From positions 4,505,546 through 4,569,545 of the forward strand of contig NZ_CP036269.1 in NCBI RefSeq assembly GCF_007744675.1: a DNA stretch of 64,000 nucleotides, in the 5' to 3' direction. The first letter of the stretch is position 1; every line of letters begins with the position of its first letter. Both the position numbers and the translations under genes were made by a program. Below, piece by piece: positions 24,937 through 33,775 of the stretch. This DNA comes from Gimesia alba. GTDB taxonomy: Bacteria > Planctomycetota > Planctomycetia > Planctomycetales > Planctomycetaceae. A model generated the notes under the pieces. It did not search any database. It was not told the origin of the DNA and worked only from the letters and a program-made list of their open reading frames with translations.

Positions 24937-27279
24937 CTACTTTTTTTCCACCAGACGCAGGTCGAGATATTCCACATCACCATGATCATTGGTCCGACCA
25001 AGTAATCGTTTGCCTGACGCATCCAGACGAAACTCCAGTTGCGTATCCCAGTTGCCAAACACATTACCAGGGCCACTGTATTTCAGTTTCTTTTTTGCGA
25101 TCAACCCAAATCCATTGATCCCTTTGTCAGAGGTATCCAGGCTCCCTTCAAATACCGTTTTGGCTTTACGATTGACTTTCGGGACGAACTCTAAAGTAAC
25201 CTGTTTCCCGCCTAATTCATAACCGCGTACGATCATTTTCACTTCCGCTGTCTGTTTTTGTTTGACACTCTTGATCGTTCCTTCCCATATCTTCCCCACT
25301 GTAAGGACGTTTTTCCAGACCTGTTTCCGTTCATCCGTTGTCAATTGGTCCGTTTTTTCCACAGCGGGATCCCGCTCCAACGTTAAAACTTCCCCTTCCG
25401 TGGTCAATCCATAGATTTTCTTGCCATCAGGAGAGATTCGAAATACTTTTCTATCTTCCGACTGCCAGCGACTGAAAAAGACGCCAAAGTAATCGTGTTC
25501 ATAAATCGAAGCCGTACCAAACTGTTGAGTCACCAGACCATATCCGTCGATCCGCCCGTCTTCCGTGACGAGCGAACCCTCATAAACGACCTGCTGAACC
25601 GGGTCATTATCCCGCTCCAGCGTCAAACGCACATACTTCCCCTGATCACGAATTTCTGCGACTCGCAATGTTGCTCGTTTCACTGCTTCGTCACCCCATT
25701 TCGTCACACCTCGCCAGGCATATCCGGGAACCAGCGTATTCTGCCAGCGTTGATCGGCGGAGACGATTTCCGTTTCACCGGAGATCTTTTCAACATTCAC
25801 ATCAGTCTGGGCAAAACGGCCCACAAATCCCTTCTCGGTCGGAATCAACAACAGGTCACTGCCCGATTTGCGGGAAAACAGCCCCGTTTTCGGTCGCTGC
25901 TGACCGGGATGCGAATGAGACGTCACCTGCTCTAGACGCACCGGAATCCCCAGATGATGCGGTGCCTCGCGCTGTAGCTTGCCTTCAAAAACGGCAAACG
26001 TGAACGGCGTCTGGGCATCTTCTAGAACCACACGCACATTTCCCGTTTCCGGTTCATATTTTGTAATCGACATCACCACCGCCCGGTCAGCCTGACCGGT
26101 AATCGATTCACTGCCTTTGAATTGAGCTCCCTCAATCACAGCCTGCTCCAGTTCCTTTTGAGAAACGGTTTGCGAAGTACTCGAGGACGCTGCAGGCTGG
26201 AGTGACGTCGTGCTGCGTGAATCGGACAGATGAAACCGATTCTTCGCTTTGTCATAATACACAATCCGGTTCTCGCGTGTTTTTCGTGCCATTTTCGACA
26301 GACTGGAATCTTCATTCTTTAACACCAGCATCCAGCCATCATGCACACGGCGGAACAGGCGCGAATCGGCTGCTTCCACTGGCGGCAGGTACAGCGCCCC
26401 ACTGAAGACAACGCGCGACAGCGTATCGTTGGCATCAATGGCCACCGCGTTGAAGGTATTCGCTGCCGCTCCCGGTTCAAACAGAAATGCCACCTCTTCG
26501 GACTCAGCTTGCGCGGGAAACAGTTTTCCCGTCACCGCCATCGGCTGTTGGACTAAACTGACCAGTGCCTGTTGTTCTGTCTTCAATCTCTGCGTCATCG
26601 TCTGTGTTGCCTGCGCGACGCTGGTGATCAACTTCTGTCGCAACTCCATAAACTGACGCAGAGGATCCAACGGACCGCCATCCGCCAACGCCGCTTCTTT
26701 TGGCATTGCCGATTTCGCAATCAGATTCTTTAATGATTGCCCATCGGACAATTTGAGTTCTGAGACCGTCAGTTTCGGTTTCTCGCCGGATTGATCCACA
26801 ACCGCCGTAGCACTCCATTTGACGGGCGTTCCTTTTCGATAGACTTGCTGAAACAGCGGGGGAAACGGAAAACGTTCGATTTCCTGTTTGAGTTTTTCCA
26901 AATCCTGATTTTCTGGCGAACGCAGTTGCCGCTGTGCCTGGAGTGCGGCCTGGTATTTTACTTCCTCGTCCTTGTCCTGTTTCAATTTCTGCGCCAGATC
27001 CAGTTTCAACAACCAGTCTTCCTCCGGGGTTTCCTGACACTCAAATTGAATCTTCCACTGTTGGTCACCGTCCGGCTCAACCTTCAGAATCTCAATTTCC
27101 CGATTGGTCGCCGCAAGATGATGGGGCGGATTCTGTTTCATGATCTCAGATAAGTCATCAGCGCCCGGTTCCCCTGAACACCCTACACTCCCCAGCAGAA
27201 GCAGGGTCGTGACAACGCCCCATGAGATACGCAAGTTAATTAAAGAACATAGAATGCCACGAAAACGGTTATGACTCAT
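24937..27279 (-). CDS. Large lipoprotein, unknown family
   Basis: 780 residues. The start at 27279 is preferred: GGAG lies upstream and the protein then begins with a lipoprotein signal whose Cys34 follows LLLLGSVG, a slightly off-consensus lipobox. A frame running to 27354 would add 25 residues without signal character. The body has a coiled-coil stretch (about 110-155) and repeated strand-rich segments that each read as a short beta-barrel unit ending VFEGSL or similar (three or four copies: VFEGKLQRE, VVYEGSLVT, TVFEGSLDTS). Function unknown. It precedes the kinase-propeller gene by 51 bases and diverges from the ECF sigma gene, which suggests one signalling unit. Confidence 0.8.
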   Translation of the reverse strand: MSHNRFRGILCSLINLRISWGVVTTLLLLGSVGCSGEPGADDLSEIMKQNPPHHLAATNREIEILKVEPDGDQQWKIQFECQETPEEDWLLKLDLAQKLKQDKDEEVKYQAALQAQRQLRSPENQDLEKLKQEIERFPFPPLFQQVYRKGTPVKWSATAVVDQSGEKPKLTVSELKLSDGQSLKNLIAKSAMPKEAALADGGPLDPLRQFMELRQKLITSVAQATQTMTQRLKTEQQALVSLVQQPMAVTGKLFPAQAESEEVAFLFEPGAAANTFNAVAIDANDTLSRVVFSGALYLPPVEAADSRLFRRVHDGWMLVLKNEDSSLSKMARKTRENRIVYYDKAKNRFHLSDSRSTTSLQPAASSSTSQTVSQKELEQAVIEGAQFKGSESITGQADRAVVMSITKYEPETGNVRVVLEDAQTPFTFAVFEGKLQREAPHHLGIPVRLEQVTSHSHPGQQRPKTGLFSRKSGSDLLLIPTEKGFVGRFAQTDVNVEKISGETEIVSADQRWQNTLVPGYAWRGVTKWGDEAVKRATLRVAEIRDQGKYVRLTLERDNDPVQQVVYEGSLVTEDGRIDGYGLVTQQFGTASIYEHDYFGVFFSRWQSEDRKVFRISPDGKKIYGLTTEGEVLTLERDPAVEKTDQLTTDERKQVWKNVLTVGKIWEGTIKSVKQKQTAEVKMIVRGYELGGKQVTLEFVPKVNRKAKTVFEGSLDTSDKGINGFGLIAKKKLKYSGPGNVFGNWDTQLEFRLDASGKRLLGRTNDHGDVEYLDLRLVEKK

Positions 27280-27410
27280 TGACTTACTCCAAACCCGAAA
27301 GTGATAATTGAATGAACGGAAGCAGTGAAAGAGAGCCCTTTTTCTCCCCCTCAATCAGTTACTGCCCAAAACAATTCACCAGCCGCCAGATTTTTTTTCA
27401 ATTTTTTAAA

Positions 27411-28061
27411 ATGCAGCAACCATCAGACAACATCAGCCCCGATGACTCCCTTGAAGAATTGCCGGAATTCGCGGAAAGCGTGCTGGAAGAAATGCAATCC
27501 ACCATTTCGCCCCGCTTCGAACAGATCTGGGATCGATTTCATCAATTATTGAAAAACTACGTGGAACAACGGCTTTCGCCCCAACTGCAGCCGCATGCGG
27601 GGGCCAGCGACATTCTGCAAAGCGCATTTCTCAGCTTATGGCGACGACTGGAAGATCCCTCAAAACCGCCCCTCACCGACCAGGATGATCTCTGGGGCTT
27701 TCTGATGACCATCGCCCGCCGCAAACTCTCACGCCGCTGGCGACAGATCAATACACAAAAACGGGGAGGCGGGAACGTGGTTTCCGCAACCGACTATACC
27801 AACTCCGACGCCAAGTCCTCGTTTGAAGAGATCGTGTTTGAAGAAGTCAATCTCCAGCTCAAGCTCGAACTGGAAGCAGCGTCTGAACTGCTGGATGTCG
27901 AATGCCAGACGATCATTTCCATGAAGCTGGCCGGCATGACCAACGCGGAAATCGCAGAAGAACTCAAATGCAGTACCCGACGCATCGAACGTAAAAATAA
28001 TCTAATCCGCAAAGCGTTCACCGATGCCGAAGCAGACTCGACCATCATCACAGAAAGTTGA
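27411..28061 (+). CDS. ECF-type RNA polymerase sigma factor
   Basis: 216 residues from the ATG at 27411; the frame is open from 27312, which would add 33 residues. Neither start has a clear ribosome site. Region 2 is in the HAGASDILQSAFLSLWRRL segment and region 4 in the IISMKLAGMTNAEIAEELKC helix-turn-helix. It belongs to the planctomycete ECF groups found beside Ser/Thr kinases, where control is thought to run through kinase partners rather than a classical anti-sigma factor. It is divergent from the lipoprotein-kinase pair. Confidence 0.87.
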   Translation: MQQPSDNISPDDSLEELPEFAESVLEEMQSTISPRFEQIWDRFHQLLKNYVEQRLSPQLQPHAGASDILQSAFLSLWRRLEDPSKPPLTDQDDLWGFLMTIARRKLSRRWRQINTQKRGGGNVVSATDYTNSDAKSSFEEIVFEEVNLQLKLELEAASELLDVECQTIISMKLAGMTNAEIAEELKCSTRRIERKNNLIRKAFTDAEADSTIITES

Positions 28062-28139
28062 CGCCGCTCCCATTCTCGACGACAATAGAGAAACTGTTCC
28101 CGATACCTCGCGCCGCAATTCAGGAGAACAAACCAGCAC

Positions 28140-29774
28140 ATGATTCACTCAACATACCACCGCCGCCTGTTCCCCAAACGAATCACTCTGCGCTTTGTCT
28201 GTGTGATACTCGGTCTCTCTTTTTTGAATACAGTCCATGCCGCTCCGAACGAGCGTCCGAATATCGTGCTGATCATGGCCGACGATCTGGGCTTTTCTGA
28301 CCTGGGTTGTTACGGCTCAGAAATCAAGACGCCGCATCTGAACCAGTTAGCGAAAGAGGGCCTGCGGTTTTCCCGGTTTTATAATGCGGGCCGCTGCTGT
28401 CCCACCCGGGCCTCTCTCATGACGGGGCTCTACCCGCATCAGGCTGGTATGGGCTGGATGAACCGCAACGACAATCTCCCCGGCTATCTGGGCGAACTCA
28501 ATCAGCACTGTGTCAGCATTGCGGAAGTTCTCTCTGCAGCCGACTACCGCTGTTACCACGTCGGCAAATGGCATCTGACCTATCGCATGCGCGAAGCCAA
28601 CGAAAACTGGCCCCTCGGTCGCGGCTTTGATCGCGCGTATGGGACCGGCGGAGGCGGCAACTATTTCTCCCCACGCCCGCTGTATGAAGACAATCAACTC
28701 ATCAAACCACCGCATAAGGGCTACTATATCACCAACGCCTTCAGCCGGAGAGCCGTCGATTATCTGAAAGATCATGCACAACAAAATAAAGACACGCCGT
28801 TTTTCATGTACCTCGCTTATACCGCGCCTCACTTCCCGCTGCATGCGCTGCCCTCTGATATCGCCGCTTATCGAGGCCGCTATCGAGCTGGTTGGGATGA
28901 ACTCCGAAAACAACGCCACCAGAAGATGACCGAACTGGGACTGATCAACAGCCCGCTCTCTCCCCGCGATCCGGATGCCAAAGCCTGGGACTCTCTTTCT
29001 AAAGCAGAACAGGAAGAATGGGAACTGCGCATGGCCGTTTACGCCGCCATGGTCACCAGCATGGATCGTGGCATTGGTCAGGTCCTCGATCAGATCGAAC
29101 AAATGGGAAAAACCGAAAACACACTCGTCTTCTTCCTCTCCGATAACGGCGCCAGTGCCGAGTACATCGATCGCGGCCATCAACCGGGCGCTGTCACAGG
29201 CACCCGGGAATCATTCCGCTGTGCCGAAGTCGGCTGGGCCAATGCCTGCAATACGCCATTCCGCTTCCATAAAATGTGGATGCATGAAGGGGGCATTTCC
29301 ACGCCGCTGATTGTTCGCTGGCCTGCGCAAATTCAACAGACCGGCGGCTGGACGAGTCAAATGGGACATGTGATTGATCTAATGGCAACCTGCGTCGATG
29401 TTTCTCGAGGCACTTATCCGGCTGTAAAACAAAGCCGCTTGATCATTCCCTTCGAAGGCAAAAGTCTCCGTTCAACCTTCCTCAACCCGGAGAAAACCGA
29501 AGACCGCACGCTCTTCTGGGAACATGAAGGCAACAAAGCGGTCCGTCAGGGGAATTGGAAGCTGGTCAAACAGCACAAACAGGACTGGGAACTCTACGAT
29601 CTGAGTCAGGATCGCAGCGAATTGAACAATTTGGCCCAGCAACAACCCAAACGCGTCGCTTCGCTGCAGGAACTCTGGGATGCCTGGTCTGAGCACGTCG
29701 GCGTTGTCCCCTGGGATCGACTCCCGCCGCCCGGCTATACAAAAAAAGGGCCGGGGTTCTACCGTAAGAAGTAA
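28140..29774 (+). CDS. Secreted arylsulfatase
   Basis: 544 residues with an N-terminal signal (about 17-34, ending VHAAP). Metal-binding MADDLGFSD (Asp48, Asp49), formylglycine signature C86-C-P-T-R90 followed by ASLMTG, VGKWHL, and SDNGAS for the second metal set. C-terminal FYRKK end and a WELYDLSQDRSELNNLA segment, both usual for planctomycete sulfatases. AGGAG lies upstream of the start. Substrate unknown, probably a sulfated polysaccharide. It follows the ECF gene by 79 bases, which need not mean common transcription. Confidence 0.92.
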   Translation: MIHSTYHRRLFPKRITLRFVCVILGLSFLNTVHAAPNERPNIVLIMADDLGFSDLGCYGSEIKTPHLNQLAKEGLRFSRFYNAGRCCPTRASLMTGLYPHQAGMGWMNRNDNLPGYLGELNQHCVSIAEVLSAADYRCYHVGKWHLTYRMREANENWPLGRGFDRAYGTGGGGNYFSPRPLYEDNQLIKPPHKGYYITNAFSRRAVDYLKDHAQQNKDTPFFMYLAYTAPHFPLHALPSDIAAYRGRYRAGWDELRKQRHQKMTELGLINSPLSPRDPDAKAWDSLSKAEQEEWELRMAVYAAMVTSMDRGIGQVLDQIEQMGKTENTLVFFLSDNGASAEYIDRGHQPGAVTGTRESFRCAEVGWANACNTPFRFHKMWMHEGGISTPLIVRWPAQIQQTGGWTSQMGHVIDLMATCVDVSRGTYPAVKQSRLIIPFEGKSLRSTFLNPEKTEDRTLFWEHEGNKAVRQGNWKLVKQHKQDWELYDLSQDRSELNNLAQQQPKRVASLQELWDAWSEHVGVVPWDRLPPPGYTKKGPGFYRKK

Positions 29775-29853
29775 ACAGGCGCAGATAATACCAGCGCAGA
29801 GCATCCGATCCCTTGATTCTGGTACAGGAAATCGAGATATTAAAATAATAGTG

Positions 29854-29885
29854 ACCTGCTGGTCCTTATATAGACAGGTTTTTTT
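29854..29885 (+). terminator. Possible terminator after the sulfatase
   Basis: ACCTG (29854-29858) can pair with CAGGT (29875-29879), directly followed by a seven-T run. The stem is short and the loop is long. Confidence 0.45.
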
Positions 29886-29947
29886 AGTTCACCGCTGCTT
29901 CCCGCGATGTCTTTTCTCTTCCTTTATTAATAGAACGTTCCTTCCCC

Positions 29948-31504
29948 ATGTCATCTGTTGCCTCTTCGCCGCTGATTAAACTGCACCCACAAGATAATAT
30001 CGCCATCGCCCGTAATTCGGTGGCGGAAAACCAGGAGTGTCCGATATCGGAAAGTGAAAGCGTAACGGCCCGGGAAGACATCGATCTGGGGCATAAAGTT
30101 GCCATTCAGCAGATTGCCAAGGGAGAGCCAATCCGTAAGTTCGGTCAGGTGATCGGTTTTGCGACGTCGGACATGCAGCCGGGCGACTGGATTCACAGTC
30201 ACAACCTGGAAGCCGGGGAATTGAGCCTGGATTACGCTTATTCCAGCGATGTGCCTGCTCCCCCGGAACCAGTGGAAGGCCGGACTTTCATGGGTTATCG
30301 CCGTCCGAACGGGAAAGCGGGCACGCGAAACTATCTGGCGATCATCAGCACGGTCAACTGCTCGGCAACCGCGTCCAAATACATTGCCCGGGAACTGGCG
30401 AAAACCTCGCTGGAAGATTATCCCAATATTGACGGCATCATTCCCCTCGTTCACAAGGGTGGTTGTGCCATGCAGTATGATGGAGAAGACCATCATCAAC
30501 TAATGCGAACTCTGGGCGGCTTTGCCAAACATCCTAATATCGGCGCCTATGTTGTTCTAGGGCTGGGATGCGAAACGGGGCAAGGTTCCTTCCTCTCTGA
30601 TTCTGAAGGGCTCGTTCAGTTACAGAATCTCAAGGCCCCCAAACCTCTGGAACCATTGGTGCTCAACATCCAAGACATAGGGGGAATAGCGAAAACAGTC
30701 AAAAAAGTCACTGCACTTTTGAAAGACTATTTACCCATTGTGAATGACGTCAAACGCGAGCCCATTCCCGTTTCCGAACTGATTCTGGGAACCGAATGTG
30801 GCGGCAGCGACGGCAACAGTGGTGTGACCGCCAACCCGGCACTGGGTATCGCCAGCGATCTCCTTGTGGCACACGGAGCCACCTCAATCCTGGGCGAAAC
30901 CTCGGAAATCTATGGAGGCGAACATCTTCTCACCCGGCGTGCCATCACCCCGGAAGTCGGTCAGAAACTGATCGAGCGCATCAAATGGTGGGAAGAATAT
31001 ACCGGCAAGTTTGGAGTGGTCATTGATAACAATCCTTCGCCGGGCAATAAAAGAGGTGGCCTGACCACGATTTATGAAAAATCGTTGGGTGCGATTGCCA
31101 AAGGGGGCAGTACTGCTCTACGCGAAGTCTATCGCTTTGCGGAACCAGTGACAGAAAAGGGCTTTGTGATTATGGATACCCCCGGTTATGACCCCGCTTC
31201 GGTTACCGGAATGGTTGCTGGTGGTGCGAATGTGGTCGCGTTTACCACGGGCCGTGGCAGTTGCTTCGGTTGTAAACCCGTTCCCAGCATCAAAATTTCG
31301 ACCAACACTCCCATGTATGAGCGGATGGAAGACGACATGGATCTGGACGCCGGTCGCATTTTGAACGGAACCTCTGTGGAAGAGGTCGGTCGGGAAATCT
31401 TTGAACTGGTCATTGAAGTCGCCAGTGGTAAAAAAACGAAAAGCGAGGCCCAGGGCATCGGCGACGAAGAATTCTGCCCCTGGAGCATCGGCCCGGTTCT
31501 ATAA
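29948..31504 (+). CDS. uxaA: UxaA-family hydro-lyase (altronate dehydratase type)
   Basis: 518 residues, cytoplasmic. The N-terminal SAF domain (about 10-95, IKLHPQDNIAIARNSV) is fused to the D-galactarate dehydratase/altronate hydrolase domain (about 115-515) with HKGGCAMQYDGEDH, GLGCETGQ and GTECGGSDGNSG motifs. In this family the enzymes remove water from sugar acids (altronate or galactarate) in uronate catabolism, using Fe or Mg. The fused form with both parts in one chain is typical of UxaA; galactarate as the actual substrate cannot be excluded. Confidence 0.9.
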   Translation: MSSVASSPLIKLHPQDNIAIARNSVAENQECPISESESVTAREDIDLGHKVAIQQIAKGEPIRKFGQVIGFATSDMQPGDWIHSHNLEAGELSLDYAYSSDVPAPPEPVEGRTFMGYRRPNGKAGTRNYLAIISTVNCSATASKYIARELAKTSLEDYPNIDGIIPLVHKGGCAMQYDGEDHHQLMRTLGGFAKHPNIGAYVVLGLGCETGQGSFLSDSEGLVQLQNLKAPKPLEPLVLNIQDIGGIAKTVKKVTALLKDYLPIVNDVKREPIPVSELILGTECGGSDGNSGVTANPALGIASDLLVAHGATSILGETSEIYGGEHLLTRRAITPEVGQKLIERIKWWEEYTGKFGVVIDNNPSPGNKRGGLTTIYEKSLGAIAKGGSTALREVYRFAEPVTEKGFVIMDTPGYDPASVTGMVAGGANVVAFTTGRGSCFGCKPVPSIKISTNTPMYERMEDDMDLDAGRILNGTSVEEVGREIFELVIEVASGKKTKSEAQGIGDEEFCPWSIGPVL

Positions 31505-31885
31505 ATCGTTTGATTTCTTCGTTCTAAGACCGATTTGTCCCCTGGTATTTCTAAATCCGTATCGAAAAATGCGAATTTAACTTAGTCTCATAAACCTAAC
31601 CGATTTCAATTATGGGACTTAGCATTTATTGACCATACTAGATCACCCGTTTCCGTTCGTGAGTTTTCTACTTCTACCCCACCAGAAAATATACACAAGA
31701 ACACTGTTTCATACGCTCAATACAACCGTTAGAACTATTGAAACAGGAAAATTCGGTATCTTCCGAATAATCGCTACAGTTTACCAGATGCGTTGTCCGA
31801 TATAACCAGCAACAGACTCCGCGCAATTCCGTATTAGATCGCGCGGATTGTTATCAAAGTTTCCGCTGTTTGTAAGGACGTATAG
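31505..31885. other. Noncoding region with two hairpins
   Basis: Hairpin 1 pairs 31581-31593 with 31610-31622 (12 of 13 positions, one U-U mismatch) and may end uxaA transcription, although no T run follows. Hairpin 2 pairs CCGCGC (31819-31824) with GCGCGG (31841-31846) in the leader of the BBP7 gene. No gene seen. Confidence 0.45.
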
Positions 31886-33697
31886 ATGCGGCTTCTTAAT
31901 TGGCTAGCACCGGTATTGAGCATCGTTCTGATCTCACACGCATATTCCACAGTGCATGGGCAGGGATACCCCCCTTCAATGCCGCAGAACGGAATGATAC
32001 AACCTGTATCATTTAATTCTGCAAATGTGCCGGGATTTTTTCAGAACGTACAATCATCCATGGGAGCCCCCCCACCTCCGCCAAATTTCTTTCAGGCGGC
32101 AACGGGTGGTTACGGCGCACCTGGAATGCCCGGAATCCCAATGAACGCTGGGACTCAGGCTCCGTTGAATGCGTTCCCTCAAATGTCCCCTTTCGAAAAG
32201 ATGTTCCAGCAACATCGAGTCGATAAGAACGGCCTGTGGTCGTACAAGTCCACTAACGCTGGCAAAAAATACTTCTTCAGTATGGAAGCCCTCTTTGCCC
32301 GCTATCAGAATCCTGGTGGCGCCTTGATTGGAAATGTGGGTTCCATTTCCTACCTGGACCTGGTGGAAGACGAATTGATTGATGCGACTGATGATGAATT
32401 CTTTGATCAGTTCAGTGAAAACGAGGGTTTAAACTATTTTAATGCGGCCCATTATAACAAGGTCCCTAAGCTGAATGCTCCTGGTAGCCGTCTGCGATGG
32501 GGATGGACGAACGATGACCAGAGCGGTTTTGAGTTCACAGGTTGGTGGATTGCCCGTGCCGATTCCTCATGGTCTGCGATTGAAGACTCGACTCATAAAC
32601 CCAATCCTGCAAATCAAGCGATCATGGATATTCTGCTCTCTCCGCCTAACTTTATTGATCCGACGGGAACAGGCGTTGTTTCATCGATCCCCGGCGTAAC
32701 GACAGCAGAAATCAATACGATCCTGCAAAACGAATTGATGAACCTGGCCGGCTTGCCTCTTGATGATGGCACAGTCAATGGTGTCACGGTTCCTTATGAC
32801 CTGGATTTCAGAGTGAAAGTTGTCAGTCAGGCCTGGGGTACCAACGCCACCTGGATGTCGACGCCGTTTGTTGATAAGAAAGCTCTGAAGATTCGCACGC
32901 TGGCAGGTGCCAGATACATGCAAGTCCGCGAAGGTTTCGGATTCGTCGGTGTCGACAGTGGCTTACTCTATAGTGATGCGAACAACATCGCCGGTATTCG
33001 TCCGGACCTGAAGCTGTTTTCACTCCCCACCGGCACAGATGAAAACGAAGACGGCATTATTGATAACGCGGGTGTTGTAGAAGACGACGATGCAGGAACC
33101 GGTACATCCACCGCGTTCTTTGTCGCTCCTGTCGATCCCGTTACCGGGCTCGCTGTGACCCCGACTACTACATACGTCAACAGCAAAGTCGATACCAATC
33201 TGGCCGGTCCTGAACTCGGTATCCAGTTTGATATCGGTGGTGACAAATTCAAGATCTGGGGTCAGACCAAAGTTGGTATCATGGCCAATCAGGAAACCAT
33301 TGAACTGGAAGGTGATAATGTTGGGATGATTATCCGAGCCGATCCGGATGATATCGATCGCCCTAAAGCGTTGATCGATCCAACGGTTGATGATCCGAAT
33401 CCCAATGCCTTTACCGATCGCCAGACACACACACATGTTTCACCATTGTTTGAACAATCGATCTTCATGGAAATGTCCCTCTTCGACAAAATCCCGGTAC
33501 TGAAGCGGATGAAACTCCTCGAAGAAGCTAAGTTCAAGTTCGGTTACACTTACATTGTCGCCGGGGAAATCGCCAGACCATTTGACAGTATTCGCTGGCA
33601 AGGGATGCCCACCAGAGGTTTATTCCCTTCCATCAATGTCAAACGCGAATCCTGGAGTGTCGGAACCTGGAGTCTTGGTATCGACTGGCTCTATTAA
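31886..33697 (+). CDS. BBP7-type outer membrane beta-barrel protein
   Basis: 603 residues with a Sec signal (1-25, ending TVHGQ) and a Pro/Gly/Met-rich linker (about 26-110). The rest matches the planctomycete barrel pattern: FSMEALFARYQNPGG, RLRWGWTNDDQSGFEFTGWW, an RTLAGARYMQVREGFGF strand pair, and the end SVGTWSLGIDWLY with a terminal aromatic. This is a BBP7-like (DUF1551) predicted outer-membrane barrel of planctomycetes. Function is not defined. AAGGA precedes the start, and a clear terminator follows. Confidence 0.85.
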   Translation: MRLLNWLAPVLSIVLISHAYSTVHGQGYPPSMPQNGMIQPVSFNSANVPGFFQNVQSSMGAPPPPPNFFQAATGGYGAPGMPGIPMNAGTQAPLNAFPQMSPFEKMFQQHRVDKNGLWSYKSTNAGKKYFFSMEALFARYQNPGGALIGNVGSISYLDLVEDELIDATDDEFFDQFSENEGLNYFNAAHYNKVPKLNAPGSRLRWGWTNDDQSGFEFTGWWIARADSSWSAIEDSTHKPNPANQAIMDILLSPPNFIDPTGTGVVSSIPGVTTAEINTILQNELMNLAGLPLDDGTVNGVTVPYDLDFRVKVVSQAWGTNATWMSTPFVDKKALKIRTLAGARYMQVREGFGFVGVDSGLLYSDANNIAGIRPDLKLFSLPTGTDENEDGIIDNAGVVEDDDAGTGTSTAFFVAPVDPVTGLAVTPTTTYVNSKVDTNLAGPELGIQFDIGGDKFKIWGQTKVGIMANQETIELEGDNVGMIIRADPDDIDRPKALIDPTVDDPNPNAFTDRQTHTHVSPLFEQSIFMEMSLFDKIPVLKRMKLLEEAKFKFGYTYIVAGEIARPFDSIRWQGMPTRGLFPSINVKRESWSVGTWSLGIDWLY

Positions 33698-33728
33698 ACC
33701 TGAAATCAAATTACGCTCATGAATTCAA

Positions 33729-33759
33729 CGGCCTGGAATCTCTTCCAGGTCGTTTTTTT
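33729..33759 (+). terminator. Rho-independent terminator of the BBP7 gene
   Basis: CGGCCTGGAA (33729-33738) pairs with TTCCAGGTCG (33743-33752; one G-T pair), and a seven-T run follows. Confidence 0.85.
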
Positions 33760-33775
33760 GATCCCGGTTTACCTC

